The position numbers and the translations under genes were made by a program. The notes below the pieces were generated by a model, which was not told the origin of the DNA, searched no databases, and saw only the letters and a program-made list of their open reading frames with translations. Source: Actinomycetota bacterium (lineage in GTDB: Bacteria > Actinomycetota > Actinomycetes > Nanopelagicales > Nanopelagicaceae). From it: a stretch of DNA of 50,501 nucleotides. The stretch spans positions 1-50,501 of the forward strand of contig WLOF01000002.1 in NCBI GenBank assembly GCA_009699375.1, read 5' to 3'. Below are positions 20,501 through 31,518 of this stretch, one piece after another. The stretch's first letter is position 1. The number at the start of each line of letters is the position of its first letter.

Positions 20501-21086
20501 GGGTCTCTACGTATCGGACCATCCGCTTCTCGGAGTCGAGCATGTATTGCGTTCAGCAACTGACATGACAATCAGCGAACTCGTCGATGACGATTCACCA
20601 ACAGAGAAGATCGTCACAATCGGTGGCTTGATCACATCCATTCAGCGAAAAGTGACAAGACAAGGAGCCTCGTGGGCCATTGTCACTGTGGAAGATTTAG
20701 AAGGTTCTCTCGAAGTGCTTTTCTTCTCGAATACATATGTGCAGCATGCACTCTCACTCACAGAAGACCGAGTGGTTGTCATTAGAGGGCGAGCAGACCG
20801 ACGTGAAGATAAATTGCGTTTTACTGCCCTTGAGATGACTTTTCCTGATATTTCCAAAGGTCCAGTTGGTCCATTGGTTGTAACAATTCCTATCTCGCAA
20901 TGCACTCCACCCATCGTTGATCGCTTGAAGGAAATACTGAGAACGCATCCTGGACAACGAGAAGTTCACTTAGCCATTGATGACATGGGCAAAGTCACAT
21001 TAATGAAATTGGAACCGCGAGTTACCGCTTCTCCAAGTCTGAGCGCAGACCTTAAATCAATCCTTGGAGCCGGCTGCCTGGCATAA
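17595..21086 (+). CDS. dnaE: DNA polymerase III subunit alpha (DnaE)
   Basis: PHP domain HLHVHTEYS...TDHGN, PDIDLDFDERRR active-site motif, OB-fold C-terminus; 1163 aa. Confidence 0.97.
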   Translation: MASFAHLHVHTEYSMLDGAARVGDLVAEVARQEMPAIAMTDHGNVFGAFDFYKQAKKAGVKPIIGIEAYVAPESRFEKRRVKWAQGGDDDVSGGGAYTHMTLLAENNEGLGNLFRLSSLASLEGYYYKPRMDRELLSQYSKGIIATTGCPGGEVQTRLRMGAYKEAVRAASELRDIFGPENFYLEIMDHGIEIESRVKADLLKLGKELNLPLLATNDLHYTYLEDAAAHEVLLCVQSGSILADPKRFKFENNQFYLKSAAEMRELFKEIPESCDNTLLVAERCNVTLREGENLLPKFTVPESETEDSWLRKEAQRGLAEKISGSIPAQYQERLSYELDVMIKMGFPGYFLVVADLVSHAKRQGIRVGPGRGSAAGSLVSYALGITALDPLEHGLLFERFLNPERISMPDIDLDFDERRRSEMIRYATEKYGEDRVAQIITYGTIKSKQSIKDSTRVLGYPYAIGEKLTKALPPSIMGKDISLSGIFDTKNERYDEASEFRTLYETDPDSKKVVDTARGLEGLKRQWGVHAAGVILSKEPLLDVIPIHRREADGAIITQFDMGACEAIGLLKMDFLGLRNLSVLDDCLLNITANCNENVVLETLTLDDPKTFALLGRGDTLGVFQLDGGPMRALLRSMVPDSFADISAVIALYRPGPMGENAHNNYADRKNNRKPVVPIHPELSVPLQEILGDTYGLIVYQEQVMAIAQKVAGFSLGRADLLRKAMGKKDREILDKEYVHFEAGMKQNNFSDAAIAELWKTLIPFSDYAFNRAHSAGYGVVSYWTAYLKANYPTEYMAALLTSVRDDKDKSALYLSESRRMGIRVLPPDVNESDAEYTPRGKDIRFGLAAIRNVGEGVVASIKKSRIEKGNFTSFGDFLAKVDVQVCNKKTIESLIKAGAFDSFDVSRKGLMAVHLEAIDSIIETKRAEAVGQFDLFGGEEITSISGLDIEIPPGEWEKALLLSYEREMLGLYVSDHPLLGVEHVLRSATDMTISELVDDDSPTEKIVTIGGLITSIQRKVTRQGASWAIVTVEDLEGSLEVLFFSNTYVQHALSLTEDRVVVIRGRADRREDKLRFTALEMTFPDISKGPVGPLVVTIPISQCTPPIVDRLKEILRTHPGQREVHLAIDDMGKVTLMKLEPRVTASPSLSADLKSILGAGCLA

Positions 21087-21184
21087 AACGAGCTTCCGTT
21101 ACTCGATTAATTGTAAGCCTCGAAGGCTTGTGCAACCTCTAGACTTTGGACTCCGGAACCTGCGACAGATGTGGATAATTGACG

Positions 21185-22492
21185 ATGATTCGTACCGTTG
21201 ATTTTCGCGGTAAAGCGCTCACAAAGTCTCAATATCGAAATGAACTCCCTCGAGCTCAATTAGATGTTGCAAGCGCAATGGAAAAAATACAACCGATTCT
21301 CAAGCGAGTTCAAAATGGTACCGAAGCAGACCTTTTAGATTTAGCACGTGAATTTGATGGCGTTACCCCAGAGCGAATAAAAGTTTCTCAGAAGGATATT
21401 GATTCTGCTCTCCAAAATTTAGATCCTGCAGTGCGCAGTGCTCTCGAACTTTCAATCAAGCGAATAGTTCTTGTGCATAACGATCAAATTCGAGCAACGA
21501 AAACAACGACCGTGGTTGACGGTGGAACAATCACTGAGAAATGGATTCCGGTAGATCGCGTTGGTTTATATGTCCCGGGAGGGCGCGCTGTTTATCCAAG
21601 CAGCGTCATGATGAATGTTATTCCTGCTCAAATTGCTAAAGTTCCAAGCATTGCAGTGGCATCTCCGCCACAACCTGAATTTAATGGGCTTCCACACCCG
21701 ACTATCTTGGCAACGTGTGCACTTCTTGGTGTGACTGAGGTGTATGCAATTGGAGGAGCTCAAGCAGTCGCTCTTTTTGCATATGGCATGGAAGGTGTTT
21801 GCGAAAAGGTAGACATGGTTACAGGACCGGGAAATATTTATGTTGCTGCCGCAAAACGTGCGTTGCGTGGTGTGATTGGAATAGATTCTGAAGCCGGACC
21901 AACTGAGATTGCAATATTGGCTGATGAAACGGCCAGGCCACATGAAATCGCGGCAGATCTCATTAGCCAAGCAGAACATGACACGATTGCTGCGGCTGTG
22001 CTTGTAACCAACAGCTCTGATCTAGCTGACAAAGTAAGAATTCAATTGCAAAAGCGGGTAGCGCTCACTAAACATAGCGAACGCATTTCAACTGCCCTTT
22101 CAGGTATTCAATCAGCAATAGTGTTGGTGGATTCCATCTCGCAAGGGCTTGATGTTGTTAATGCCTACGGGGCAGAACACTTAGAAATTCAGACTCAAGC
22201 CAGCGCTGAAGATGCACAATTAGTGCGTAATGCTGGAGCAATATTTATTGGCAGATTCTCTCCAGTTTCACTTGGTGATTATTCTGCAGGTTCAAACCAC
22301 GTTCTACCTACGGGTGGGTGTGCTTGTCATTCCAGTGGTTTAAGTGTTCAAACTTTCTTGCGTGGCGTTCACCAGATTCACTATGGCGAGAAAGCGTTCA
22401 ATGACATTCTTTCAACTGTAATCACTTTGGCGAATTCCGAAGACTTGCCCGCACACGGTGAAGCAATGTCTGCGCGAAATGAAACTCCATGA
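21185..22492 (+). CDS. hisD: Histidinol dehydrogenase
   Basis: [41 protein letters not shown]. Confidence 0.96.
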   Translation: MIRTVDFRGKALTKSQYRNELPRAQLDVASAMEKIQPILKRVQNGTEADLLDLAREFDGVTPERIKVSQKDIDSALQNLDPAVRSALELSIKRIVLVHNDQIRATKTTTVVDGGTITEKWIPVDRVGLYVPGGRAVYPSSVMMNVIPAQIAKVPSIAVASPPQPEFNGLPHPTILATCALLGVTEVYAIGGAQAVALFAYGMEGVCEKVDMVTGPGNIYVAAAKRALRGVIGIDSEAGPTEIAILADETARPHEIAADLISQAEHDTIAAAVLVTNSSDLADKVRIQLQKRVALTKHSERISTALSGIQSAIVLVDSISQGLDVVNAYGAEHLEIQTQASAEDAQLVRNAGAIFIGRFSPVSLGDYSAGSNHVLPTGGCACHSSGLSVQTFLRGVHQIHYGEKAFNDILSTVITLANSEDLPAHGEAMSARNETP

Positions 22493-23598
22493 TGACACAT
22501 TCCTCACAACAATGGCCGGAGTGGTTACCTATCCGAAGTGATCTGAGTTTGCTGACCCCTTATGGCGCGCCACAATTGGAGAGCAAAGCTCAACTCAACA
22601 CCAATGAGAATCCATTTCCACCATCTGCCGCCCTTGTCGAAGCAATCGGTCGCAAGGCACGAGAAGTAGGGGAATCCCTCAATAGGTATCCAGATCGCGA
22701 TGCAGTTGAGCTGAGAAAATTACTGGCAACGTTCATGAGCGAGCGAGGGAAAAGTGATTTTTCTTCAGAAAATATTTGGGCAGCAAATGGAAGTAATGAA
22801 GTCATTCAATCAATCTTTTTAGCTTTTGGTGGAAGTGGCGCACTTGGTTTTGTCCCGTCCTATTCAATGCACCCGCTTATCGCTCAAGTAACTTCCACGG
22901 ACTGGGTGAGCGCTAGTCGCGAAAATGATTTCTCAATTAATGCGTCCAAGGCTTGTGAGGAAATCCGAGCATCAAAGTCGAACTTGATTTTTATTACAAC
23001 ACCGAATAATCCAACTGGAACTTCTGTTCCTATCAGCGACCTCGAGAGAATTGCACAGGCAGCAGCGGAGATCGGTGCGCTCTTGATAATCGACGAAGCA
23101 TATGCAGAATTTTCCCAAGAAGATTCAGCAACGACGCTTATCGAAAAATATCCTCACGTAGTTGTTGTACGTACCATGAGTAAGGCCTTTGCATTTGCTG
23201 GCGCACGAGTGGGTTATTTAGTAGCCCACCCTAAAGTTGTAGACGCAATGAAAATAGTGAGGTTGCCTTATCACCTGAGCGCCATGACGCAGGCAATTGC
23301 GATGGTTGCACTCCAGCATCGAGCAGAGCTGTTGTTAAGCGTTGACTCACTTATAACTTCCAGAAACAAAATGGCCGATGAGCTCGGAAAGCTGGGCTTA
23401 CCCGTATTGCCTAGTAGTGCAAATTTTCTTCTCTTTGAAGTCAATTCCCCTTCGTTAGTGTGGAAATCTTTGCTAGATGAAGGCGTCTTGATTCGAGATG
23501 TGGGATTATCAGGTTATCTTCGAGTCACGATTGGCAATGAAGCCGAAAATGCATTATTCATTTCCGCATTAAAGAAATCACTAGGAGGTCAAAAATGA
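22489..23598 (+). CDS. hisC: Histidinol-phosphate aminotransferase
   Basis: [44 protein letters not shown] (PLP lysine). Confidence 0.95.
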   Translation: MMTHSSQQWPEWLPIRSDLSLLTPYGAPQLESKAQLNTNENPFPPSAALVEAIGRKAREVGESLNRYPDRDAVELRKLLATFMSERGKSDFSSENIWAANGSNEVIQSIFLAFGGSGALGFVPSYSMHPLIAQVTSTDWVSASRENDFSINASKACEEIRASKSNLIFITTPNNPTGTSVPISDLERIAQAAAEIGALLIIDEAYAEFSQEDSATTLIEKYPHVVVVRTMSKAFAFAGARVGYLVAHPKVVDAMKIVRLPYHLSAMTQAIAMVALQHRAELLLSVDSLITSRNKMADELGKLGLPVLPSSANFLLFEVNSPSLVWKSLLDEGVLIRDVGLSGYLRVTIGNEAENALFISALKKSLGGQK

Positions 23599-24179
23599 GA
23601 AAAGCACGGGTAGAAAGAAAAACTAAAGAATCTCACGTTATTGTCGAACTCAATCTCGATGGTGACGGAAGCATCGATGTTTCTACAGGCGTTCCATTTT
23701 TCGACCACATGCTGGGCCAACTAGGAAAACATTCTGGTTTTAACCTCATGGTGAAAACAACAGGTGATGTGGAAGTTGATTCACACCACAGCGTTGAAGA
23801 TACGGCCTTGGCTTTTGGACAAGCGCTGAAGGAAGCCCTTGGAGACAAAATAGGAATTCGTCGTTTCGGCGATGCCATGGTTCCGCTCGACGAAGTATTA
23901 GTTCAAGCCGCTGTGGATCTTTCTGGGCGTCCATATTTGGTGCACCGCCAACCGGAAATTGTTGAACTAATCGGAACTTTTGATACAACGATGGGTAAAC
24001 ATATTTGGGAGTCGATAGTTGCAGAAGCTCACATAGCTTTACATGTAAGAGTTCTTGAAGGGCGAAACGCTCACCATGTTTTGGAAGCGCAGTTTAAAGC
24101 AGTCGCACGTGCACTCCGTGATGCAGTTTCTTTAGACGGCAAAGTTGCTGGTATTCCTTCAACAAAAGGCTCTCTTTGA
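23595..24179 (+). CDS. hisB: Imidazoleglycerol-phosphate dehydratase
   Basis: GVPFFDHMLGQLGKH, DSHHSVEDTAL, GRNAHHVLEAQFKA; strong SD aggagg. Confidence 0.97.
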   Translation: MRKARVERKTKESHVIVELNLDGDGSIDVSTGVPFFDHMLGQLGKHSGFNLMVKTTGDVEVDSHHSVEDTALAFGQALKEALGDKIGIRRFGDAMVPLDEVLVQAAVDLSGRPYLVHRQPEIVELIGTFDTTMGKHIWESIVAEAHIALHVRVLEGRNAHHVLEAQFKAVARALRDAVSLDGKVAGIPSTKGSL

Positions 24180-24784
24180 TAGCAATTCTTGATTATGGTT
24201 CTGGCAATCTGCGTTCTGCCCAAAGAGCATTTGCACATACGGGTTTAGACGTTCAGGTCACGTCAGATGTACGAACCTGCATTGAATCCGATGGTTTGGT
24301 CGTACCTGGTGTTGGAGCATTTCAAAGTTGTATGAACGGCCTTCAAATCGCTCATGGGGATGAAATAATTAAAGAAAGAATTTCTAAATCACGACCCGTG
24401 TTAGGCATATGTGTTGGAATGCAAATACTTTTTGCTCGTGGCCTTGAACCATCGAGATCGCAATCTTCAAGTGCGCCTGGATTGGCATATTGGGATTCGC
24501 CTGTAAGCAAACTTGGCGCGCCAGTGTTGCCACATATGGGTTGGAACACTGTCCAAGCTGATCCGAATTCAGTCCTCTTTAAAGGTCTATCTGATGAAAC
24601 GTTTTATTTTGTTCATTCTTATGCCGCTAAGGATTCAGTCGGCGCAATGCAAGCATGGACTACGTACGGAGATACATTTTTGTCCGCAGTAGAAGATGGC
24701 CCGCTCAGCGCCACACAATTTCACCCTGAGAAATCTGGAAAAGCAGGACTTGCCTTTATTAGAAATTGGTTAGCCACGCTATGA
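24176..24784 (+). CDS. hisH: Imidazole glycerol phosphate synthase subunit HisH
   Basis: [16 protein letters not shown] (Cys nucleophile), [10 protein letters not shown]. Confidence 0.96.
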   Translation: MIAILDYGSGNLRSAQRAFAHTGLDVQVTSDVRTCIESDGLVVPGVGAFQSCMNGLQIAHGDEIIKERISKSRPVLGICVGMQILFARGLEPSRSQSSSAPGLAYWDSPVSKLGAPVLPHMGWNTVQADPNSVLFKGLSDETFYFVHSYAAKDSVGAMQAWTTYGDTFLSAVEDGPLSATQFHPEKSGKAGLAFIRNWLATL

Positions 24785-25506
24785 GGGATACAAAACTGGA
24801 ATTACTTCCTGCAGTCGATGTCAAAGATGGAAAAGCTGTGCGTTTGGTTCAGGGAGAACTTGCTAAGGAAACTATTTACGGGAATCCACTTGAGGTTGCA
24901 CTGGAATTTCAAAGCGCAGGTGCCGAATGGATCCATTTAGTGGATTTAGATGCAGCATTTGGTAGGGGAGATAATTCTGCGATATTGGCTGAAGTAGTGG
25001 GCCGACTAGACATTAAAATCGAACTTTCTGGCGGAATAAGAGATAGCCAAACTTTAGAACGTGCCCTTGCAACAGGTTGTCAAAGAATTAATTTGGGAAC
25101 TGCTGCATTAGAAAATCCGCAATGGACCTCTTCTATGATTGCTCAATATGGTGATCGAATTGCTGTTGGGTTAGATGTGAGAGGAAGAACGTTAGCTGCG
25201 CGTGGCTGGACTTCTGAAGGTGGCGACTTATACGAAACTTTGGAGCGTTTAGATCGCGATGGATGCGCGCGTTACGTTGTCACAGATGTTGCAAAAGATG
25301 GAACGTTAACAGGGCCAAACTTGGAATTACTCGAAAGCGTTTGCAAAGCGACTACCCGCCCCGTTGTTGCCAGCGGTGGAATTTCTTCGTTAGCAGATCT
25401 TCAATCGCTCATGAAGATTGTTGGGGTCGAAGGCGCAATTGTTGGCAAAGCACTTTATGCCGGCGCTTTTACTTTGGAGCAAGCGTTAGAAATCACTGCG
25501 CAATGA
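24781..25506 (+). CDS. priA: Bifunctional HisA/TrpF isomerase PriA
   Basis: [64 protein letters not shown]; actinobacterial PriA-type, ATGA overlap with hisH supports start 24781. Confidence 0.9.
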   Translation: MRDTKLELLPAVDVKDGKAVRLVQGELAKETIYGNPLEVALEFQSAGAEWIHLVDLDAAFGRGDNSAILAEVVGRLDIKIELSGGIRDSQTLERALATGCQRINLGTAALENPQWTSSMIAQYGDRIAVGLDVRGRTLAARGWTSEGGDLYETLERLDRDGCARYVVTDVAKDGTLTGPNLELLESVCKATTRPVVASGGISSLADLQSLMKIVGVEGAIVGKALYAGAFTLEQALEITAQ

Positions 25507-26276
25507 CTCTTCGGGTCCGAATTATTCCTTGTCTAGATGTGACAGATGGACGAGTGGTCAAAGGTATTAATTTTAAGAATTTGGTTGACGCGGGTGATCC
25601 TGTTGAAATGGCAGGGCTCTATGATTTTGAAGGCGCAGATGAAATTACATTCCTGGATATCTCCGCGAGCAGTTCTGGCAGAGAAACTACTCTCGAGATA
25701 GTTCGAAAAACGGCAGAACAAGTTTTCATTCCGCTAACCGTTGGAGGTGGAATACGTAGCGTTGAAGATGTAGATCGACTTTTGCGAGCAGGCGCTGACA
25801 AAATTTCCATAAATACTGCAGCCATTGCCAGACCAGAATTGATTGCAGAGATTGCGGATAAATTCGGTTCACAAGTTTTGGTACTTTCTGTAGATGCGCG
25901 TCGAGCAAGTACAAAATCTGGTTTTGAAGTGACAACCCACGGTGGACGCGAGGGGACGATGCTTGATGCGTTGGAGTGGGTTGAAAGTGCATGCGATCTT
26001 GGTGTTGGGGAGATTTTGCTTAACTCAATGGATGCAGATGGAACACGTGCCGGTTATGACATCGGGATGATTAGCGCAGTGAGGAAAGTTGCCTCAGTCC
26101 CACTTATTGCAAGTGGCGGAGCAGGTGCACTATCTGATTTTGCTGGAGCTCTAGATGCAGGAGCTGATGCGCTGTTGGCAGCGAGTGTTTTTCATTTTGG
26201 AGTTCATCGAATTGGTGATGTTAAGCGTTATTTGGCGAAAGAGGGTTATTCCATTCGCGAGGAGAGTAATCAATAG
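25503..26276 (+). CDS. hisF: Imidazole glycerol phosphate synthase subunit HisF
   Basis: [36 protein letters not shown] start at 25263 is over-extended, ATG 25503 overlaps priA stop. Confidence 0.96.
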   Translation: MTLRVRIIPCLDVTDGRVVKGINFKNLVDAGDPVEMAGLYDFEGADEITFLDISASSSGRETTLEIVRKTAEQVFIPLTVGGGIRSVEDVDRLLRAGADKISINTAAIARPELIAEIADKFGSQVLVLSVDARRASTKSGFEVTTHGGREGTMLDALEWVESACDLGVGEILLNSMDADGTRAGYDIGMISAVRKVASVPLIASGGAGALSDFAGALDAGADALLAASVFHFGVHRIGDVKRYLAKEGYSIREESNQ

Positions 26277-26290
26277 GGCAGAATATCCCT

Positions 26291-26641
26291 ATGGATCAGC
26301 GCGGACTCAGCCCATCTGTGCAAGAGCTTTTGAAGGATCCTGATTCTCTGATTCCCGCAATTGCACAAGATCATGTCACTGGGAAAATTCTTATGATGGC
26401 TTGGATGAATCAAGAGTCGTTAGCGCTCACTCTAGAAACAAGAAAAGCAACGTACTGGAGTCGAAGTCGCAATGAGTTGTGGGTCAAGGGCGCAACTTCC
26501 GGACATTTTCAAAGCGTTAAGGATGTTTGGTTAGATTGCGATGGGGATGCACTTCTTATCAGCGTCGAACAAGTGGGTTCTGCTTGCCACACCGGTGAGC
26601 AGTCCTGCTTCCATAAGAATTTACTTGAGCTCTCAGAATGA
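26291..26641 (+). CDS. hisI: Phosphoribosyl-AMP cyclohydrolase
   Basis: [43 protein letters not shown]. Confidence 0.96.
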   Translation: MDQRGLSPSVQELLKDPDSLIPAIAQDHVTGKILMMAWMNQESLALTLETRKATYWSRSRNELWVKGATSGHFQSVKDVWLDCDGDALLISVEQVGSACHTGEQSCFHKNLLELSE

Positions 26642-28122
26642 AATTAGAAGCATTTCGCGAATTTGCAAAGAGTTATAACGTCATCCCAGTTTCTCGCACC
26701 CTTCTAGCTGATAGCGAAACCCCACTTGGCGTTTACCGCAAACTAGCAAAGAGCGCACCAGGAACATTTCTTTTGGAGTCGGCCGAACATGGTGGCGTCT
26801 GGTCTCGATACTCTTTCGTTGGCGTTCATTGCGAAGCAACTCTTAGCGAAAAAGATGGTGTCGCTATTTGGGAAGGAACAATGCCTGCTGGTGCTCCAGT
26901 CGGTATTCCTGTTCTAGATGCATTGCGTGTATGTGCAGAGCAACTTAAATCTCCCAAGATTGCGGATTTGCCGCCACTTACGGGTGGATTAGTTGGTTAT
27001 ATGGGATATGACTGTGTACGCGCACTAGAAAAACTCCCGAACTTAACCACAAAAGATGTTCAGATCCCTGATTTAGCTTTTATGTTAACAACAGACTTAG
27101 CGGTTCTCGACCACAGCAACGGCACTGTTACTTTGATAGCTAACGCAATTAATTGGGACGGAAGTAATGAACGGGTTGACTTAGCATGGGAATCTGCAAT
27201 TGCGCGATTAGACAAGATGGAAGCCGATTTATTGCGCGTAGATAAAGGCGAAATTGCGCAAATGGCACCTAAGGCAGAACCAATTTTCACAAGAAATATT
27301 GAATCCCATCAGTATTGTGAGAATGTAAAGAAAGCAAAATCAGAAATCACTGCTGGTGAAGCATTTCAAGTGGTGTTGTCTCAGCGTTTTTCCATGGATT
27401 GCACCGCGGACGCACTCGAGGTTTACAGGATGTTGCGCGTGCAAAACCCAAGTCCGTATATGTATTTACTCCGATTACGAGATGGTCTTGATGTAGTGGG
27501 CTCAAGTCCCGAAGCGCTAGTGAAAGTCACCAATCGAGAAGTTTTAATACACCCGATTGCTGGCACGAGACGACGCTCAGATTCTCCTGAAGAGGACATC
27601 GCACTTGGCGAAGAACTTTTAGCAGATCCAAAAGAGCGTGCAGAACATTTAATGCTTGTTGATCTAGGTAGAAATGACATTGGTCGTGTATGTGCACCTG
27701 GAACTGTGGAAGTAGTTGAATTTATGCATATTGAAAGGTATTCACACGTTATGCATATTGTTTCGACCGTTACGGGAACTCTTAATGAAAACACGTCTCC
27801 CGTAGATGCGCTCTTTAGCGTTTTCCCCGCAGGAACGTTATCCGGCGCACCAAAACCCCGGGCTATGGAGATTATCGAGACCCTAGAAACTACCCGCCGC
27901 GGAATCTACGGGGGAGCGGTTGGTTATATTGATTTCACAGGAAACATAGATACATGTATTGCAATTCGAACCGCAGTGATACATAAAGGCAAAGCTTTTG
28001 TTCAAGCCGGTGCTGGAATTGTTGCGGACTCAGATCCTGAATCGGAAAATCAAGAATGCATCAATAAGGCTGCCGCAGTGTTGGGCGCAGTGTCTGCAGC
28101 AAATGCGTTGCGGAAACTGTGA
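26638..28122 (+). CDS. trpE: Anthranilate synthase component I
   Basis: [10 protein letters not shown]-like [54 protein letters not shown]; overlaps hisI by 4 nt. Confidence 0.96.
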   Translation: MKLEAFREFAKSYNVIPVSRTLLADSETPLGVYRKLAKSAPGTFLLESAEHGGVWSRYSFVGVHCEATLSEKDGVAIWEGTMPAGAPVGIPVLDALRVCAEQLKSPKIADLPPLTGGLVGYMGYDCVRALEKLPNLTTKDVQIPDLAFMLTTDLAVLDHSNGTVTLIANAINWDGSNERVDLAWESAIARLDKMEADLLRVDKGEIAQMAPKAEPIFTRNIESHQYCENVKKAKSEITAGEAFQVVLSQRFSMDCTADALEVYRMLRVQNPSPYMYLLRLRDGLDVVGSSPEALVKVTNREVLIHPIAGTRRRSDSPEEDIALGEELLADPKERAEHLMLVDLGRNDIGRVCAPGTVEVVEFMHIERYSHVMHIVSTVTGTLNENTSPVDALFSVFPAGTLSGAPKPRAMEIIETLETTRRGIYGGAVGYIDFTGNIDTCIAIRTAVIHKGKAFVQAGAGIVADSDPESENQECINKAAAVLGAVSAANALRKL

Positions 28123-28283
28123 TGACGAAATTACTCATTCTTGCCATTGTCATCATCGTTTCAGGACTACTCATCAGAGCTATTGCTAAATTGCCTTCTA
28201 GATATGATCGAAAGCCAAAGGTGCAAAATTCATGGAGTGCGCTTGACAGCGGCATTGATCCAACAGAAAACAAAGCTCCATGA
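28122..28283 (+). CDS. 53-aa single-TM small protein ([53 protein letters not shown])
   Basis: My translation of the trpE-trpC gap; ATG overlaps the trpE TGA and its own TGA overlaps the trpC ATG (28280); absent from ORF track (<60 aa). Confidence 0.75.
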   Translation: MTKLLILAIVIIVSGLLIRAIAKLPSRYDRKPKVQNSWSALDSGIDPTENKAP

Positions 28284-29053
28284 GCGTATTGGATGAAATT
28301 ATTTTTGGTGTGAGAGAAGATCTCGCTACTCGCAGGAAATCGATGAGTGATGTTCTTGATGCAGTTGCGCAGGCACATCCCGTTAAAGATGCGATCACAG
28401 CACTAAAGGGCGACAAAATTTCCGTCATTGCTGAAGTAAAGAGATCTTCACCGAGCAAAGGTGTTCTTGCCCAGATTCCCGATCCTGCACTGTTAGCAAA
28501 GTCTTACGAAGCTGCAGGAGCGGGTGCAATTAGCGTGCTCACAGAAGCGCGTCGCTTTGGTGGCTCGCTCAATGATTTAGATGCAGTGCGGGCAGCTGTA
28601 AATATTCCGGTCTTGCGTAAAGATTTTATGGTCGATGAGTATCAATTCTACGAAGCAAGAGCGCACGGAGCGGACATAGTTCTACTGATAGTTGCCGCTC
28701 TTTCAAAAAACCAACTTCAGGATTTTGCTGAGCTGACGAAATCATTGGGGATGCATGCGCTGATAGAAGTGCATACTGAAGATGAACTCGTTCGTGCCCT
28801 CGAAATAGAACCTGCGATGATCGGAGTGAACTCACGTAATTTAAAGACTTTAGAAGTAGATGCGAAGGTATTCAATTCGCTCCTTCCGCAAATTCCAAAG
28901 AACATTATCCGAGTTGCTGAATCGGGAATTAGCACCGCCGATGATGTCGGGTTCGCAAAGAAGTGCGGTGCCAACGCAGTGCTTGTGGGTGAAGCGCTTG
29001 TGAAGGGGAGTGACGTGACTCTCACAATGCGCACTTTATTGGCTCAAGGGTAG
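28280..29053 (+). CDS. trpC: Indole-3-glycerol-phosphate synthase
   Basis: [44 protein letters not shown]. Confidence 0.96.
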   Translation: MSVLDEIIFGVREDLATRRKSMSDVLDAVAQAHPVKDAITALKGDKISVIAEVKRSSPSKGVLAQIPDPALLAKSYEAAGAGAISVLTEARRFGGSLNDLDAVRAAVNIPVLRKDFMVDEYQFYEARAHGADIVLLIVAALSKNQLQDFAELTKSLGMHALIEVHTEDELVRALEIEPAMIGVNSRNLKTLEVDAKVFNSLLPQIPKNIIRVAESGISTADDVGFAKKCGANAVLVGEALVKGSDVTLTMRTLLAQG

Positions 29054-29056
29054 ACT
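29051..29056 (+). promoter_or_regulatory. Candidate -10 (TAGACT) of leaderless trpB, 7 nt before ATG 29064; first 3 bases are the trpC stop TAG
   Basis: TAGACT-tcacatt-ATG read directly. Confidence 0.45.
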
Positions 29057-29063
29057 TCACATT

Positions 29064-30254
29064 ATGTCTACTACAGAAATCCTCGGGCACTTTGGTCCCT
29101 ATGGTGGTCGTTTCGTGCCTGAAGCACTTATCGGCGCGTTAGACGAATTAGAAAATGCGCACAAAAGTGCAATTGATGATCCACTCTTTCAAGCAGAGTT
29201 AACAGAATTACATAAAACTTACAGTGGTCGTCCTAGCATCATCACTGAAGCAAAGAGATTTTCAGAATATGCAGGTGGTGCGCGAATTCTTCTCAAGCGT
29301 GAAGATCTCAATCACACCGGTAGCCACAAAATTAATAACGTTTTAGGTCAAGCGCTTTTAACAAAGCGAATGGGGAAAAAGCGAATCATCGCTGAAACGG
29401 GAGCCGGGCAACACGGAGTTGCATCGGCTACCGCAGCTGCACTCTTTGGACTTGAATGCGTTGTGTATATGGGCGAGGAAGATACGCAACGTCAATCACT
29501 CAACGTTGCGCGAATGAAATTGCTCGGTGCAGAAGTCGTTCCAGTGACTGCTGGTTCTCGCACTCTAAAAGATGCAATCAATGAGGCCATGCGTGATTGG
29601 GTAACAAATGTAGAAACAACACATTATTTACTCGGCACAGTCGCAGGACCGCATCCATTTCCCACAATGGTGCGAGATTTCCAAAAAATAATTGGTCAAG
29701 AGGCACGAGAACAGGTATTGGCGCTAACGGGACGTTTGCCTGACGCAGTGCTTGCTTGTGTAGGGGGAGGATCCAACGCGATTGGTATTTTCCATGCCTT
29801 TATTCCGGATTCCGATGTACAACTCATCGGATTCGAAGCCGGCGGTGATGGCGTTGAAACAGGACGACATGCCGCAACTATCACCGGAGGATCTCCAGGT
29901 GTTTTACATGGCACTCGTTCCTATGTTTTACAAGATGCGAATGGTCAAACCGTAGAATCGCACTCCATTTCAGCTGGTCTTGATTACCCTGGCGTTGGAC
30001 CAGAGCATGCATTTTTACATGACATTGGGCGCGCTCAATATCGTGCAATCAATGATGTACAAGCCATGCAAGCTTTTAAGTTGATGTGCGAGACAGAGGG
30101 AATAATTCCTGCGATTGAAACAGCGCATGCACTTGCTGGAGCGCTCGAAGTTGGAAGAGAGCTTGGCCCCAATTCCATATTATTAATCAACTTTTCAGGA
30201 CGTGGCGACAAAGATGTACAAACTGCTGCTCAATATTTCGGAATACCTCTTTAA
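29064..30254 (+). CDS. trpB: Tryptophan synthase beta chain
   Basis: [16 protein letters not shown] (PLP lysine), [20 protein letters not shown]. Confidence 0.98.
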   Translation: MSTTEILGHFGPYGGRFVPEALIGALDELENAHKSAIDDPLFQAELTELHKTYSGRPSIITEAKRFSEYAGGARILLKREDLNHTGSHKINNVLGQALLTKRMGKKRIIAETGAGQHGVASATAAALFGLECVVYMGEEDTQRQSLNVARMKLLGAEVVPVTAGSRTLKDAINEAMRDWVTNVETTHYLLGTVAGPHPFPTMVRDFQKIIGQEAREQVLALTGRLPDAVLACVGGGSNAIGIFHAFIPDSDVQLIGFEAGGDGVETGRHAATITGGSPGVLHGTRSYVLQDANGQTVESHSISAGLDYPGVGPEHAFLHDIGRAQYRAINDVQAMQAFKLMCETEGIIPAIETAHALAGALEVGRELGPNSILLINFSGRGDKDVQTAAQYFGIPL

Positions 30255-31057
30255 TGACGACGCAGCTTGAGGATGCTTTAAAAAGGGCCAAGAGCGAAAA
30301 TCGCGCTGCTCTCATCGCATATATTCCTGCTGGTTTTCCTTCCTACGAGGGGTGCAAGAAAGTTATTACGGTTTTTCAAGAAGCCGGAGTAGATGTAGTA
30401 GAAATCGGATTTCCATATAGCGATCCAGTAATGGATGGGCCGACCATCCAAGAAGCCGCAACAATTTCCCTGCGTGGCCGAACTGGTGCTCCTCAAGTAT
30501 TTTCGACAGTTAAGCATGCACATAGCGTTGGCTTGGCAACTCTGGTTATGACTTACTGGAATCCAATTGAAAAATATGGAGCGGATGCATTCGCGCAAGA
30601 GATTGCCAGTAATGGTGGGTCAGGTGTCATCACACCTGACTTGACTATTGAAGAATCTGCAAAGTGGGAAAGCGCTGTTCTATCTTCACAAATCAATTCG
30701 ATTTACGTCGTGGCTCCCAGCACAACTAAGGATCGCTTGGCTCGAGTTGCTTCGCATTGTTCTGGATTCGTTTATGCAGCATCTCTTATGGGGGTAACAG
30801 GTACGCGCACTTCAGTATCTTCTGGAGCAGAAGATCTCGTTTCTCGTCTTCGGGAGGAAACGACACTGCCCATTTGTGTGGGCTTAGGAGTTTCCACGCG
30901 CGAGCAAGCTAAAAGTGTTGCCTCCTATGCAGATGGAGTAATCGTTGGGTCTGCATTTATTAAAATATTGCTTGAAGCTAAGAGCGAAGCTCAAGGTTTA
31001 GAAAGCGTGAGAGCGCTAGCAAAAGAACTTGCGTTAGGAGTAAGGGAAGCGCGATGA
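30254..31057 (+). CDS. trpA: Tryptophan synthase alpha chain
   Basis: YIPAGFPSYE, VEIGFPYSDPVMDGPTIQ, GVTGTRT, GLGVSTREQ. Confidence 0.96.
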   Translation: MTTQLEDALKRAKSENRAALIAYIPAGFPSYEGCKKVITVFQEAGVDVVEIGFPYSDPVMDGPTIQEAATISLRGRTGAPQVFSTVKHAHSVGLATLVMTYWNPIEKYGADAFAQEIASNGGSGVITPDLTIEESAKWESAVLSSQINSIYVVAPSTTKDRLARVASHCSGFVYAASLMGVTGTRTSVSSGAEDLVSRLREETTLPICVGLGVSTREQAKSVASYADGVIVGSAFIKILLEAKSEAQGLESVRALAKELALGVREAR

Positions 31058-31518
31058 AAAAATTGAGTCCGTGGCTAGGTTTGGTTTTCCGAGTAGTCGT
31101 TGGTGCGGTGCTCCTAGTTGCTGGATATCTCAAAGCGTTCAATCCGAGTAAAGCAAAAATGGCAGTGCGCGCATACGAAGCGCTGCCGATACCTGTCGCA
31201 AATATTTTGGGTGTTGCCCTGCCATGGATTGAAATTGGGGCAGGTTTGCTGTTAATTCTTGGTGTAGCCGTTAGGCAGACGGCAATCTTCTCAGGTTTCC
31301 TTATGCTTATTTTTATCATCGCAATTGCGCAAGCCTGGGCACGCGGTTTATCAATTGACTGCGGCTGCTTCGGGGGCGGAGGTCAGGTTGACGCCAAGGA
31401 TACGAAATATGTTCAAGAAATTCTCCGTGATTTTGGTTTAGGCCTCATGAGTTTGTATCTATTTCGGTACCCTAAGAGTCGGTTCGCACTGGAAAGAGAG
31501 AAGGAAACACATGAGTAA
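31054..31518 (+). CDS. MauE/DoxX-like redox-associated integral membrane protein
   Basis: Four-TM layout, DCGCFGGGG Cys motif; adjacent to DsbA-like gene. Confidence 0.8.
   Translation: MKKLSPWLGLVFRVVVGAVLLVAGYLKAFNPSKAKMAVRAYEALPIPVANILGVALPWIEIGAGLLLILGVAVRQTAIFSGFLMLIFIIAIAQAWARGLSIDCGCFGGGGQVDAKDTKYVQEILRDFGLGLMSLYLFRYPKSRFALEREKETHE

Noticed and set aside
25263-25502. 80-aa N-terminal extension of HisF in the ORF track
   Set aside because: Overlaps priA out of frame; conserved HisF begins [13 protein letters not shown] at 25503
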